64,000 nucleotides of DNA. Origin: JAJEDW01 sp963555775 (lineage in GTDB: Bacteria; Acidobacteriota; Terriglobia; 20CM-2-55-15). Every line of letters starts with the position of its first letter. Position 1 is the first letter of the stretch. This document shows, one piece after another, positions 43,917-53,122 of the stretch. The position numbers were made by a program, and so were the translations under genes. The notes below the pieces were generated by a model. The model saw only the letters and a list, made by a program, of their open reading frames with translations. It did no database searches and was not told the origin of the DNA. The stretch spans positions 434,001 through 498,000 of the forward strand of contig CAUVWY020000009.1 of NCBI GenBank assembly GCA_963555775.3. Reading direction: 5' to 3'.

Positions 43917-44684
43917 TCACGCACCGAGAATGTGGTACCCGCCATCCACAAAGATCACTTCGCCGGTGATGCCGCGTGAGAACGGACTGACCAGGAAGAG
44001 CGCGGCGTCCCCGACTTCTCCGATATCGGTTGCGGAACGGAGCGGAGCGCGTTCGGCGTGCATTTTGACCATGCTGGTAATCCCCGATACGGCTGAGGAT
44101 GCGAGCGTCCTGATCGGTCCCGCCGAGATGGCATTGACCCGGATCCCTTCGGGACCAAGATCGTTGGCAAGATACCGGACCGAGGCTTCAAGAGCGGCCT
44201 TGGCAACGCCCATGACGTTGTAACCGGGAACCACGCGTTCGCTGCCCAGGTAGGTCAGCGTGACAATGCTTCCGTTGCGGTCTTTCATGAGAGGCGCGGC
44301 ACGCCGTGCCACGGCCACCAGCGAATAGGCGCTCACGTCAAGCGCCGTCAAAAACGCTTCGCGGGTCGTATCGGCATAGGCGCCCGACAAGGCTTCGCGC
44401 GGGGCGTAGGCGAGAGCGTGAATCACGAAATCCAGACTGCCGATTTCCTTTTCGATCGATTCCATCGCCCTATCGATCTCGTCGTCGTTCCTGACGTCGC
44501 ACTGTAATAAAAGAGGGTCGTTCAGTTCGGGCGCCAGTTTTTGCGCATTCTGTCCGAGCCGTTCGTTTTGGTACGTAAGGACGATGCGGGCGCCGGCTTT
44601 ATTGGCGGACTGGGCGATGCCCCACGCAATGCTCCGCTTGTTGGCCACGCCCATGACAAGGCCGGTCTTTCCTTCAAGTCGCAT
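43917..44684 (-). CDS. fabI: Enoyl-[acyl-carrier-protein] reductase FabI
   Basis: The 255-residue SDR-fold enzyme reduces enoyl-ACP with NAD(P)H in fatty acid synthesis. It begins MRLEGKTGLVMGVANKRSIA (GxxxxxSIAWGIA cofactor motif) and has the FabI catalytic Y-x6-K in LGSERVVPGYNVMGVAKAAL and the RVNAISAGPIRTLAS block. Length is normal. AAGGGAT lies before the ATG. The gene follows pckA with a gap of only nine bases, so the two are probably co-transcribed. Confidence 0.93.
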   Translation of the reverse strand: MRLEGKTGLVMGVANKRSIAWGIAQSANKAGARIVLTYQNERLGQNAQKLAPELNDPLLLQCDVRNDDEIDRAMESIEKEIGSLDFVIHALAYAPREALSGAYADTTREAFLTALDVSAYSLVAVARRAAPLMKDRNGSIVTLTYLGSERVVPGYNVMGVAKAALEASVRYLANDLGPEGIRVNAISAGPIRTLASSAVSGITSMVKMHAERAPLRSATDIGEVGDAALFLVSPFSRGITGEVIFVDGGYHILGA

Positions 44685-44693
44685 ATCGATCCC

Positions 44694-46244
44694 TTAGCGG
44701 GGGCCCGCGGCGGCGATCAATTCGCCCATCTCGCCTGAAAATTGCTCGAAGTTTTTCTTGAACAGTTTGGCGAGATACCGGGCCTGTTTGTCGTATGCGG
44801 CCTTGTCCGCCCAGGTGTTGCGTGGGTTCAATACGTTTTCCGGAACTCCGGGGCAGACAGTCGGCACGTCAAGATTGAAGAGTTCGTGCCTTTCCATGGG
44901 TACTTCAGCCAGTATTCCATTCAGGGCCGCTCGTACCATGGCACGGGTGTGCTGGATCTTCATCCGGCGTCCGATACCGTACGATCCGCCGGTCCAACCC
45001 GTGTTCACCAGCCAGCAGTCGGCCTTGTGCTCCTCCATTCTCTTCCGGAGGAGATCCGCGTAAACCGTGGGATGTAGAACCATGAAGGGGGCGCCGAAGC
45101 AGGTGCTGAAGGTGGCTTGCGGCTCCTTGCCCAGACCGGATTCGGTCCCGGCGACCTTTGCGGTGTATCCGGAAACAAAATGGTACATGGCCTGTTCCGG
45201 CGTTAGTTTCGAAATCGGCGGCAGAACGCCGAATGCGTCCGCCGTAAGCATGAGAATGTTCTTCGGATGACCGCCCATTCCGCTCCTCTCGATGTTCTTG
45301 ATATACGTGATCGGATAGGCGGCACGCGTGTTTTCGGTGATTGAATCGTCGTCGAGGTCCAGTTGGCGGGTGGTATCGTTGAGGACCACGTTTTCCAGAA
45401 CGGTACCGAAACGGCGCGTCGCGCGATAGATGTCGGGTTCCGCTTCGGGGTCGAGTCGAATGACCTTTGCGTAACAGCCGCCTTCGAAGTTGAACACGCC
45501 GTTGTCGCTCCAGCCATGCTCGTCATCTCCGATCAGGAGACGATCCGGATCCGCAGACAACGTCGTCTTGCCGGTACCGGACAAGCCGAACAGGATTGCG
45601 CTCGAACCATCCTTGCCGATGTTCGCCGAGCAGTGCATTGGGAACACGCCGCGCTGCGGCATCAGGTAGTTCATGATCGTGAACGCCGACTTCTTGATCT
45701 CCCCGGCGTAGTGCGTCCCGGCGATCAGCACCATGCGCTTCTTGAAGTTGATCACGACGAAGGCCGTGGAGTTGGTCCCATCGATTTCGGGGATTGCTCT
45801 GAAGTTGGGAAGGCTGATGATCGTGAACGCGTCTTCGGTGGTGGTGCGCCTGAGGAACAGGTTCCGCACGAACTGGTTCTGCCATGACAACTCGGTAATC
45901 ACCTGGAGCGGGATACGGTAGTCCGGATCCGCACCGACGTAACAATCCTGGAGATAGACATCGCGCCCCTGCAGATAACCCTCGAAGCGGTTGAGCAGCG
46001 CATCGAAACGTTCTTCTTCGATCGGGCTGTTGTTCGCCCACCAGACCTGTTCGGCGCACGATGGTTCCATCGTGATGAACTTGTCCTTGGGGGATCGTCC
46101 GGTCCGGGCTCCGGTGTGAACTACCAGCGGACCGCGATGCGCCATCTTGGCTTCGCCGCGACGAATCGTGTGTTCAAAGATCGCCGCAGTCGGAAGATTG
46201 CGATATACGTTGCGGACGCGTTTGAGAAGAAGGGAGTCGCTCAT
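44694..46244 (-). CDS. pckA: Phosphoenolpyruvate carboxykinase (ATP)
   Basis: This 516-residue enzyme converts oxaloacetate and ATP to PEP and CO2 at the start of gluconeogenesis. Visible signatures are the kinase-1a P-loop FGLSGTGKTTLSADPDRLLI, the 2a motif DDEHGWSDNGVFNFEGG, VVHTGARTGRSPKDKF near the N-terminus and HYAGEIKKSAFTIMNYLMP. It is the ATP type by these signatures. Length is near normal for the family (about 520-540 residues). AGGA precedes the ATG. Confidence 0.95.
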   Translation of the reverse strand: MSDSLLLKRVRNVYRNLPTAAIFEHTIRRGEAKMAHRGPLVVHTGARTGRSPKDKFITMEPSCAEQVWWANNSPIEEERFDALLNRFEGYLQGRDVYLQDCYVGADPDYRIPLQVITELSWQNQFVRNLFLRRTTTEDAFTIISLPNFRAIPEIDGTNSTAFVVINFKKRMVLIAGTHYAGEIKKSAFTIMNYLMPQRGVFPMHCSANIGKDGSSAILFGLSGTGKTTLSADPDRLLIGDDEHGWSDNGVFNFEGGCYAKVIRLDPEAEPDIYRATRRFGTVLENVVLNDTTRQLDLDDDSITENTRAAYPITYIKNIERSGMGGHPKNILMLTADAFGVLPPISKLTPEQAMYHFVSGYTAKVAGTESGLGKEPQATFSTCFGAPFMVLHPTVYADLLRKRMEEHKADCWLVNTGWTGGSYGIGRRMKIQHTRAMVRAALNGILAEVPMERHELFNLDVPTVCPGVPENVLNPRNTWADKAAYDKQARYLAKLFKKNFEQFSGEMGELIAAAGPR

Positions 46245-46650
46245 TTATTTCATCCTGCTCTGACAATTTCGGCTGTAGTGGTGACGATATTTCGTGTCGT
46301 CGTGACGACGGTGCGGGTTGTGGCACGGGCTGCAAGGAGTTCAGATGTTGGCGGTCGAACATCAAAGCGCCGACCATGACTCGGACAAGGCAATGCAACA
46401 GGTATTTGTACCACAGTTGTCAGGCCGTTTTCACCCGCCAGATGGCGGATTCCGGCCTATTTTCAAATGGCGTCGCGGAAAGCGGTGCAAGAAGAAGCTC
46501 CGGGGAAGAGCACGAGTGCGTTGACGCGTTAATGCACCTGACGAAACGCAGGCAACGACAGGCTACGGTGCCGATGCTCGCTTGACGTTTGGGGCACGAA
46601 GTCCGCTATGTGCGACCCCGCCGGGTCCTGCCGCGGGCTGCTCGTCGCGG
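46245..46650. other. Intergenic gap between divergent pckA and pyrE
   Basis: I see no gene here. The 400 bases hold upstream regions for pckA (minus) and pyrE (plus). A 47-residue plus-strand frame starting MADSGLFSNGVAESGARRSS at 46442 is protein-like but unsupported. Confidence 0.4.
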
Positions 46651-46653
46651 TGC

Positions 46654-46659
46654 TATAAT
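46654..46659 (+). promoter_or_regulatory. Consensus -10 box TATAAT ahead of pyrE
   Basis: TATAAT is a perfect sigma-70-type -10 hexamer, and only seven bases separate it from the pyrE ATG at 46667. A normal start point about seven bases downstream falls on or next to the A of the ATG, which suggests a leaderless transcript. The -35 region is poor. Confidence 0.5.
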
Positions 46660-46666
46660 TCGGCAA

Positions 46667-47224
46667 ATGGATGATGATCGCAACGCGCTTCTGGAGATCA
46701 TGCGCGAGCATTCTCTCCGGACCGGCGATTTCGTACTCACCTCCGGCAGGAAGTCCTCTTACTACCTGGATTGCCGCGTCACGACGCTGCATCCCCTTGG
46801 CGCCTTCCTGACGGCCCGGCTCATCCTGCGGACGATTCGTGAAAATGGAATCCAGGCTCAGGCGATCGGCGGTCTGACTCTGGGAGCGGATCCCATCGTT
46901 GCCGCGGTTGCCGCCGTCAGTGTCATCGAAGAAACTCCGATGCCTGCCTTCATCGTTCGTAAGGAAGCCAAGGGACACGGTGCGAAGCGGCAGATCGAGG
47001 GATGGTCCGGTGACAAGGGCGCCGGGGTCATCGTCGTCGATGACGCGTGCACCAGTGGCGGTTCGATTCTTGAAGCCTGCGACAAAGTGGAAGAGGCGGG
47101 ATACCGGGTCGTGGCCACCATGTGCGTTGTCGACCGCGAGGAAGGCGGAACCGAATCGGTGGCCGCCCGGTATCCCTTTTACCCGCTTTTTACGGCGAAG
47201 GACTTGCTCGCAAATTGCTCATAG
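46667..47224 (+). CDS. pyrE: Orotate phosphoribosyltransferase
   Basis: The 185-residue enzyme makes orotidine monophosphate from orotate and PRPP in pyrimidine synthesis. The PRPP loop is AGVIVVDDACTSGGSILEAC, and FVLTSGRKSSYYLDCR near the N-terminus is the family's substrate-binding start. The ATG at 46667 (MDDDRNALLEIM) is supported by the family's usual beginning and the -10 box at 46654; no ribosome binding site is present, consistent with leaderless translation. Length is normal. Confidence 0.92.
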   Translation: MDDDRNALLEIMREHSLRTGDFVLTSGRKSSYYLDCRVTTLHPLGAFLTARLILRTIRENGIQAQAIGGLTLGADPIVAAVAAVSVIEETPMPAFIVRKEAKGHGAKRQIEGWSGDKGAGVIVVDDACTSGGSILEACDKVEEAGYRVVATMCVVDREEGGTESVAARYPFYPLFTAKDLLANCS

Positions 47225-47238
47225 GACGTTCCATCACA

Positions 47239-47901
47239 ATGAGAATCTTCGCAATACTGATGATGATCACGATGGTTCCGTTGGCGTCGTCTGCCCGTCT
47301 GCCACATCCGGTTCAACTACCCGTCGCCGGGATGGGCACGCTGGACAACAGCGAACCCATTCCGTATTTCATTGCCGACGGTGCGGGAATTCGCGGGTAT
47401 GAGGACAGCGATCGCGGACTGGCTCGCGCGGCCCTGGACGCATGGGCTCGTGAAAGCGATGGACGGTTGCGGTTTGTCGAAGCCGAATCAGAAGACGCGG
47501 CGGAGGTTCACGTTGTATGGATTCCGCCCGGAGGCGGGCTCTACGGCGAGATGAGACGTGTTCGGGTGGCGGACAAAATCCGGACGTTCGTGTATATCAC
47601 CCCCAGCGTAGAAGGACAGGGGCCGGTCATGACACGGCTGACGATGGAAGATCCTCTGTTGAGAGACGCCATCGTCTATCTGACGTGCGTTCACGAACTG
47701 GGTCACGCAGTCGGCCTGGGGCACACCAGCGATTTCGAGGACATCATGTACTCGTTCGGTTTCGGTGGCGATATCGTGAACTACTTCATGCGGTACCGCC
47801 TGAAGCTTCAGGACCGGTCCGACATAGACCGTAACTCCGGGTTGTCGGCCAATGACCGGGCCACTCTGCTTCGCCTTTACGAGAATCCACGCGGGGATTA
47901 G
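47239..47901 (+). CDS. Secreted matrixin-like zinc metalloprotease
   Basis: The 220-residue protein has a signal peptide (FAILMMITMVPLASSA) and a metzincin site: VHELGHAVGLGHTSDFED gives His152, Glu153, His156 and His162 of HExxHxxGxxH, with a Met-turn at DIMYSF (Met170). The fold and site match M10/matrixin-type proteases without an obvious propeptide. It starts 14 bases after pyrE and probably belongs to the same transcript. Confidence 0.8.
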   Translation: MRIFAILMMITMVPLASSARLPHPVQLPVAGMGTLDNSEPIPYFIADGAGIRGYEDSDRGLARAALDAWARESDGRLRFVEAESEDAAEVHVVWIPPGGGLYGEMRRVRVADKIRTFVYITPSVEGQGPVMTRLTMEDPLLRDAIVYLTCVHELGHAVGLGHTSDFEDIMYSFGFGGDIVNYFMRYRLKLQDRSDIDRNSGLSANDRATLLRLYENPRGD

Positions 47902-47906
47902 GCCGA

Positions 47907-48514
47907 ATGCGATACGACTTCCTCGTTCAAACCTACGAGACCGAACGCCTCAAGATTCTCAGCGTGTGGAGCATGTTCGAAGATGACGATCTGGGTTTTC
48001 GTCCCAAGGCCGACGATCGGCGTGGGCGCAGCGTTCTCGAGCAGATGGTCCATCAGTGCGTGAGCGAGGATCTGTGGTTTCGTAACATCCTGGGAATCGC
48101 CGTGGATACCACGCCCCTGCCCGAAGAGGAAAACCGGCTGGGTTCATTCGGCGTTATGGGCAAGCCTCGGCGCTGAGGCTCGCGGCCTTGCAGGCGACCA
48201 GTGAGGGTTGGTGGGAGCAGAGCGTCAAATTCTTCGAAACCGACCGAAGCCGGGCGTGGGTGATGGTGCGGCGCGTGTCGCATTCCTCGCATCACCGGGG
48301 ACAACAGATGGCCATGCTGCGCATGCTGGGACGCGACATCCACAGCAACTATGGCCCAACCGCGGACACCGGAGGCCTGATGGCCAACAAGGCGCCCGTC
48401 ATCTATGCCTACGCTGGAGTCGACGCGTTGATCGAGGGTGAGGTGGCCGGGGGAAGAAAGGCCGGCCTGCCGGGTCCCGGAAAAAACGCCCCGACGGAGC
48501 GGCCTTTGGGTTAG
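47907..48514 (+). pseudogene. DinB/YfiT-like four-helix protein, frameshifted
   Basis: The first part starts MRYDFLVQTYETERLKILSV and reaches DLWFRNILG; after ENRLGSFG the frame shifts by one base near 48150 (RYGQASALRLAALQATSEGW continues in the other frame) and ends with SHSSHHRGQQMAMLRMLGRD. The His positions typical of DinB metal binding are in the second part. A single one-base lesion is consistent with a recent mutation or a sequencing error. Confidence 0.75.
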
Positions 48515-48622
48515 CTTGTCTTGCCTTAAAACTGAAATGCGGTCTTGCACGCCTCGATCGGTTACGGGTGCGCGAGAAATAATGCGCCGACCGCAACCGG
48601 CGGCCAATAGGGAGTATTCGAA

Positions 48623-49579
48623 GTGGCGACAGCCTTGATCGCCGACCCCGGATTCCGGGACCACGAAACCGGAGCGCACCCGGAGACGCCATTGCGTCTC
48701 GATGCGATCCAGCGGGCGCTCGAAGGGGACGAAGAACTCTGGAGCCGGCTGACGTTTCCGGAATGCCGTCCCGCATCCGAGGATGCCATTCGGCGCTGCC
48801 ACTCGCGGGAATTGATCGACGACATTCGGGAGGCCGCGGAGAGGGGTATCCGGCGCCTCGACGCGGATACCGTGATCAGCCGTGCCTCGTTCGAGGTGGC
48901 GCGTCTCGCCGCTGGTGCGGCTACGATGGCTGTCGATCTCGTCTTCGGCCATGCAGACGATGAAGCGGAGTCCGTGGACAACGTGTTCGCCGCGGTTCGG
49001 CCGCCCGGCCATCACGCCGGTACCGAGGTGGCCAGGGGTTTCTGTCTGTTCAACAACGCCGCCATCGGCGCTCGGCACGCGCAATCTGTCCACGGCGCCG
49101 AGCGCGTCCTGATCATCGACTGGGATGTCCATCATGGAAACGGTACCCAGGAAATCTTTTACCGCGATCCTTCGGTTTTCTATTTTTCGACCCATCAATA
49201 CCCGTACTATCCCGGGACCGGGGCGCGGACCGAAACCGGGGATGGTCTCGGGGCCGGCTCCATTCTCAATGTGCCGCTGACGGCCGGGACGCCCGCGGCG
49301 AGCCATCGGGAGGCCTTTCGGAATGCTCTCGCCATGATCGAAGATCGTTTCGCTCCGGACCTGGTGATTGTTTCGGCGGGATTCGATTCGCGGAGAGGGG
49401 ACCCCCTGGGCGGGTTGCTGCTCGAAGACACGGATTTTTCCGAAATGACCCGGGAAGTGATGGATCTTGCCTCGCGCCATGCGAATGGCCGCGTGGTGTC
49501 GTTGCTGGAAGGCGGCTACAATCTGAACAATCTCGGCGGCGCCGTGCATGCGCATGTGTCGGCGTTGGCAACGGGATGA
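48623..49579 (+). CDS. Histone deacetylase-like amidohydrolase
   Basis: The 318-residue protein belongs to the arginase/deacetylase superfamily. Motifs are VRPPGHHAGTEVARGFCLFN, LIIDWDVHHGNGTQEIFY (zinc Asp and His), IVSAGFDSRRGDPLGG and LLEGGYNLNNLG. Bacterial members deacetylate acetylpolyamines, acetoin-type or lysine substrates; the one here is unknown. The GTG start at 48623 has GGGAG nine bases upstream. It follows the broken DinB gene on the same strand. Confidence 0.9.
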   Translation: MATALIADPGFRDHETGAHPETPLRLDAIQRALEGDEELWSRLTFPECRPASEDAIRRCHSRELIDDIREAAERGIRRLDADTVISRASFEVARLAAGAATMAVDLVFGHADDEAESVDNVFAAVRPPGHHAGTEVARGFCLFNNAAIGARHAQSVHGAERVLIIDWDVHHGNGTQEIFYRDPSVFYFSTHQYPYYPGTGARTETGDGLGAGSILNVPLTAGTPAASHREAFRNALAMIEDRFAPDLVIVSAGFDSRRGDPLGGLLLEDTDFSEMTREVMDLASRHANGRVVSLLEGGYNLNNLGGAVHAHVSALATG

Positions 49580-49668
49580 TGTATGGCGATGGGGTGATGT
49601 ATAGCGGCCGGGCGCGCGCGGAACATTCCTCGGCCCTGTTCCGTATCGCCTCCCGGGAGGACTGACCA

Positions 49669-50472
49669 ATGCCTGCGATGCACGAGGTGGAATACAAGAT
49701 CTTTGGCGACGACATGCAGTTTGTCGAGGTGGAACTGGACCCGGGCGAGGCCACTGTCGCCGAAGCGGGCGGCATGATGTACATGGACCAGGATATCGAG
49801 ATGGAAACCATCTTCGGTGACGGTTCCCAGGCACGGAGCGGCTTCATGGATTCGCTGGTCGGTGCAGGCAAGCGTCTGTTGACCGGGGAATCGCTGTTCA
49901 TGACCGTCTTTCAAAATCGGGGATCGAGCAAACGGAGGGTGGCGTTCGGAGCGCCTTACCCGGGCAAGATCATTCCGATTCATCTGGCGGATATCGGGGG
50001 CATCTTCATTGCCCAGAAGGATTCGTTCCTTGCGGCCGCAAAGGGAGTCTCGATCGGGATCGCGTTCCAGAAACGGCTTGGAGCCGGCCTTTTCGGTGGA
50101 GAGGGCTTCATCATGCAGCGCCTTGAAGGCGATGGATTTGCGTTCGTCCACGCGGGGGGCACGCTGTACGAAAGGAAACTGGCCCCCGGCGAGATGCTTC
50201 GGGTGGATACGGGATGCATCGTGGGGTTCCAGCCGACCGTCGATTATGACATCCAGTATGTCGGGAAGATCAAGTCGGCCCTGTTCGGCGGTGAAGGTCT
50301 GTTTTTCGCTACACTCCGCGGACCCGGCTCGGTATGGTTGCAATCCTTGCCGCTGAGTCGGCTGGCCAATCGGATCGTTTCGGCGGTACCATCGGCGGGT
50401 GGCCGGGCAGTGGGTGAAGGCTCCATCCTGGGTGGCATCGGCCGTGTCCTGGATGGCGATGGTCCTTTCTAG
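49669..50472 (+). CDS. AIM24/TIGR00266 family protein
   Basis: The 267-residue protein has the glycine-rich beta-barrel sequence of AIM24-like proteins (AEAGGMMYMDQDIEMETIFG, LTGESLFMTVFQNRG, GGEGFIMQRLEGDGFAFVHA, VDTGCIVGFQPTVDYDIQYV). Mitochondrial AIM24 affects cristae and complex assembly; the bacterial role is not established. GGGAGG lies seven bases before the ATG. It heads a close set with the cupin, crcB and LOG genes. Confidence 0.85.
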   Translation: MPAMHEVEYKIFGDDMQFVEVELDPGEATVAEAGGMMYMDQDIEMETIFGDGSQARSGFMDSLVGAGKRLLTGESLFMTVFQNRGSSKRRVAFGAPYPGKIIPIHLADIGGIFIAQKDSFLAAAKGVSIGIAFQKRLGAGLFGGEGFIMQRLEGDGFAFVHAGGTLYERKLAPGEMLRVDTGCIVGFQPTVDYDIQYVGKIKSALFGGEGLFFATLRGPGSVWLQSLPLSRLANRIVSAVPSAGGRAVGEGSILGGIGRVLDGDGPF

Positions 50473-50502
50473 CGGCCCTTTACGGAGAAAGCGAGAGTCA
50501 GC

Positions 50503-50871
50503 ATGCCTGAACTTATAGAAACGCCGAGCGTCATTGAGTCGGTGGGGACGAAACCCAAACGGATCGAGGAATATGCCTGGCGCGTCAACACGGGCCACAG
50601 CGGTGTGAGCGTCGCCCGTATGGTGTCCCCCGAAGGCTGGCTCGAGCCGGGCCAGACACCGGAATTTGAAGAAATAACGGTTGTACTCAAGGGAATGCTC
50701 CGCGTGGAGCATGCTGCCGGGGCGCTTGAGGTTCGCGCCGGCCAGGCGGTCGTCGCACATCCCGGCGAATGGATTCGTTACAGCAGCCCGGATGCGGGTG
50801 GCGCCGAGTATGTGGCCATATGCCTTCCCGCCTTCTCACCCGACACCGTGCATCGGGATGAGGACGGTTGA
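50503..50871 (+). CDS. Small cupin-domain protein
   Basis: The 122-residue single-domain protein begins MPELIETPSVIESVGTKPKR. Cupin strands are visible in EEITVVLKGMLRVEHAAGAL and AGQAVVAHPGEWIRYSSPDA. The usual first metal motif (HxH) is not clearly present, so metal binding is uncertain. Its TGA overlaps the TTG start of crcB. Confidence 0.75.
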   Translation: MPELIETPSVIESVGTKPKRIEEYAWRVNTGHSGVSVARMVSPEGWLEPGQTPEFEEITVVLKGMLRVEHAAGALEVRAGQAVVAHPGEWIRYSSPDAGGAEYVAICLPAFSPDTVHRDEDG

Positions 50872-51275
50872 GGAATAGCGAATTGGGCACGAGCTGGCTA
50901 TTGGACTTCTTTCTGGTCGGCACCGGCGGCTTCATCGGCTCCGTTCTCCGTTTCGGCATGGGGGGCTTGACGTACCGGATTTTCCCCGCCGCCACCTTGC
51001 CTTACGGCACCCTTGCGGTGAATGTGATCGGGTGCCTGATCATTGGCGTGCTCGGCGGAATCGGCGATGCGCGCCAGATTGCGGCCGGGGAACTCCGGCT
51101 GTTTCTCTTCATCGGTCTTCTCGGCGGTTTCACTACTTTTTCTGCTTTCGGCTACGAGACTCTGGCGCTGGTGCGTACGGCGGAGTTGTTTCGCGCCACT
51201 GTCAACGTGGGATTGCATCTGGTTCTCGGCCTTGCTGCCGTCTGGGTGGGTTACACGGTCGGTAACCGGTCGTGA
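50868..51275 (+). CDS. crcB: Fluoride exporter CrcB/FluC
   Basis: The 135-residue membrane channel expels fluoride as a dual-topology dimer. Four membrane segments and family motifs are visible: LVGTGGFIGSVLRFGMGG, LAVNVIGCLIIGVLGG and IGLLGGFTTFSAFGYETLAL (the TFSAFG pore segment). Start TTG 50868 overlaps the cupin stop by three bases; a TTG at 50883 is also possible. I see no fluoride riboswitch upstream. It overlaps the LOG gene by four bases. Confidence 0.88.
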   Translation: MRNSELGTSWLLDFFLVGTGGFIGSVLRFGMGGLTYRIFPAATLPYGTLAVNVIGCLIIGVLGGIGDARQIAAGELRLFLFIGLLGGFTTFSAFGYETLALVRTAELFRATVNVGLHLVLGLAAVWVGYTVGNRS

Positions 51276-51820
51276 AACGCGTCTGTGTCTTCGCGGGTTC
51301 CAGCCTCGGGCGCCGTTCCGAATACGAAGCGAGCGCCCGCGCGCTCGGCGAGTTGCTGGCCTCGCGTAACATCGGATTGGTGTACGGAGGTGGCGGGACC
51401 GGGCTGATGGGTGTGCTTGCCGACACCGTACTCGGAGCGGGTGGACAGGTTACGGGCATCATCACTGCGCAACTTGCCAGAAGCGAAGCCCATGCCGGGT
51501 TGACCGAATTGCGCATAGTTTCCTCGATGCATGAGCGCAAGGCCATGATGGCGGATCTCGCCGACGCTTTCATCGCATTGCCCGGAGGGTTGGGCACGCT
51601 CGAGGAATTCATGGAAGTCTGGACCTGGGCCCAGCTTGGCATCCACTCCAAACCCTGCGGACTGCTGAATGCCGCTGGCTACTACGATCCGCTGGTGGAT
51701 TTTGTCGACCGGATGGTCGATGAGGCGTTCGTCAAACCCATCCATCACGCCATTCCGATCGTCGAAAGCGATGCGTCAAGACTGATCGACCGGCTTGCGG
51801 CATCTAAGCGCGCGCATTGA
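51272..51820 (+). CDS. LOG family cytokinin riboside phosphoribohydrolase-like protein
   Basis: The 182-residue Rossmann-type protein begins MKRVCVFAGSSLGRRSEYEA and has the family signature PGGLGTLEEFMEVWTWAQLG (PGGxGTxxE), which hydrolyses nucleoside 5'-monophosphates in LOG enzymes. It uses a GTG start overlapping the crcB stop (GTGA), so it is translationally coupled. Length is normal. Confidence 0.88.
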   Translation: MKRVCVFAGSSLGRRSEYEASARALGELLASRNIGLVYGGGGTGLMGVLADTVLGAGGQVTGIITAQLARSEAHAGLTELRIVSSMHERKAMMADLADAFIALPGGLGTLEEFMEVWTWAQLGIHSKPCGLLNAAGYYDPLVDFVDRMVDEAFVKPIHHAIPIVESDASRLIDRLAASKRAH

Positions 51821-51947
51821 GCTGAACGGGGTCGCGGACGGCGAAACGTGGCAGGCGCCCCGGCGTGCCTTCCGGGCGTGAACCCGAAAACTACAGACCG
51901 CTTTCCATGACGTGGCCGCAGCGCGGAGGTACGATGTGCGATCCCGA

Positions 51948-53006
51948 TTACTGACCCGCGCCGGAAACCTGCGCCAGTTCGTCCTCGATGATCGCCGAAT
52001 AGGTGGCGTACTCCTGTGCCCCGCCTAGCGGTCGGCCGTTGATGTAGATCGTTGGAGTGCCGGTCACCCCGGCGGCCATTCCCGCCCTCAGATCCGAAGC
52101 GACCCGATCGGCGTATTTGCCCGAATCCAGACAGGCGCCGAACGCGTCGGTATCCAGTTCCAGGTTGACCGCCTTGAATTTGAGGCTCGCCACTTCCAGT
52201 TCGATGGGTTCGGCGAACATCGCGTCATGCATCGGCCAGAACGCGCCCTGATCGCTGGCACAGAGGGATGCCTCGGCGGCCTTCTGGGCGCGTGGATGGA
52301 TGTCGTTCAGGGGAAACTGCCGGTAGACCAGACGAATCCGGTCGCCGTAGTTTTCCTCGATCCGATCCAGAATCGGTTGCGTGCGGCGGCAGAACGGGCA
52401 CTCGAAGTCCGAGAACTCGACCAAGGTGACCAGCGCGTCCTCGGGTCCCCGGTACGGGTGGCCGGCAGTTTCGACTTCGACCCGGTAGGGACCCAGCCGC
52501 GCTTCCACCCCGTGCTCGGATCGGAGGTTCAAGACGAAGGCTTCCAACGCGATTTCGTAATTGCGTTCGAGCAGGAACTGGCGGACCTGCGCCATTCCGA
52601 CTTCCCTGGAAACGCCCGCCATCAACTGCTGGTTCAGTTGATAGATGTTGCCCCTCTCCGCCTGCGTCGGTTCGGCAACATTGCTTTCGACTTCAGTGGC
52701 GAGCAATTCGCGGGTCGTCACGCTACGGCGTTCCGCCTCGGCCTGAATGACGCGGTCGGCGATGATGCCATCGAGCGCCTGCCGGAGCGCCTCATGTTCC
52801 CTCTGCTTGGTGCTCGCCAGGAACTGGAGACGCTCGATTTCGATCGCATCGAATTCATCCGCGGCTACCGCCCGGACGTCGGCTTCGGTCAGCACCGTAC
52901 CGTTGACGATCGCAAGTGTCCGGGATTCGGACTGCGCCCAAGCCGCGGGCGCCATCAGGACGGCCGCCATCGGAAGAAATACCCACCGCCTTCGTTTTGA
53001 ATCCAT
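51948..53006 (-). CDS. Exported DsbA-like thioredoxin-fold protein with SurA-type N-terminal region
   Basis: The 352-residue protein has a signal peptide (RRWVFLPMAAVLMAPAAWAQ), a helical SurA_N-like region (about 30-165: IVNGTVLTEADVRAVAADEF, LDGIIADRVIQAEAERRSVT), and a C-terminal DsbA domain with CPFC (Cys203, Cys206) in LVEFSDFECPFCRRTQPILD and the cis-Pro in TGTPTIYINGRPL. It may catalyse periplasmic disulfide chemistry with a chaperone-like extension. The start at 53006 fits the signal peptide. Confidence 0.8.
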   Translation of the reverse strand: MDSKRRRWVFLPMAAVLMAPAAWAQSESRTLAIVNGTVLTEADVRAVAADEFDAIEIERLQFLASTKQREHEALRQALDGIIADRVIQAEAERRSVTTRELLATEVESNVAEPTQAERGNIYQLNQQLMAGVSREVGMAQVRQFLLERNYEIALEAFVLNLRSEHGVEARLGPYRVEVETAGHPYRGPEDALVTLVEFSDFECPFCRRTQPILDRIEENYGDRIRLVYRQFPLNDIHPRAQKAAEASLCASDQGAFWPMHDAMFAEPIELEVASLKFKAVNLELDTDAFGACLDSGKYADRVASDLRAGMAAGVTGTPTIYINGRPLGGAQEYATYSAIIEDELAQVSGAGQ

Positions 53007-53122
53007 GAACTCCGTCTCCGTCTGTCGTTTCGACGTACTCCGCCATGCCCGCGGCCCGTCGCGGAACGCTTGATTGTTCGGTTGGCCTGCCAACGAGTGT
53101 GATGCGTCGAATAGCCGGACTG

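Noticed and set aside
48458..48506. Terminator after the DinB pseudogene (AAAGGCCG/CGGCCTTT)
   Set aside because: The arms are short and far apart with no following T-run, so I do not list it.
50850..50900. Fluoride riboswitch upstream of crcB
   Set aside because: crcB starts inside the cupin stop codon, so there is no untranslated leader to hold one.
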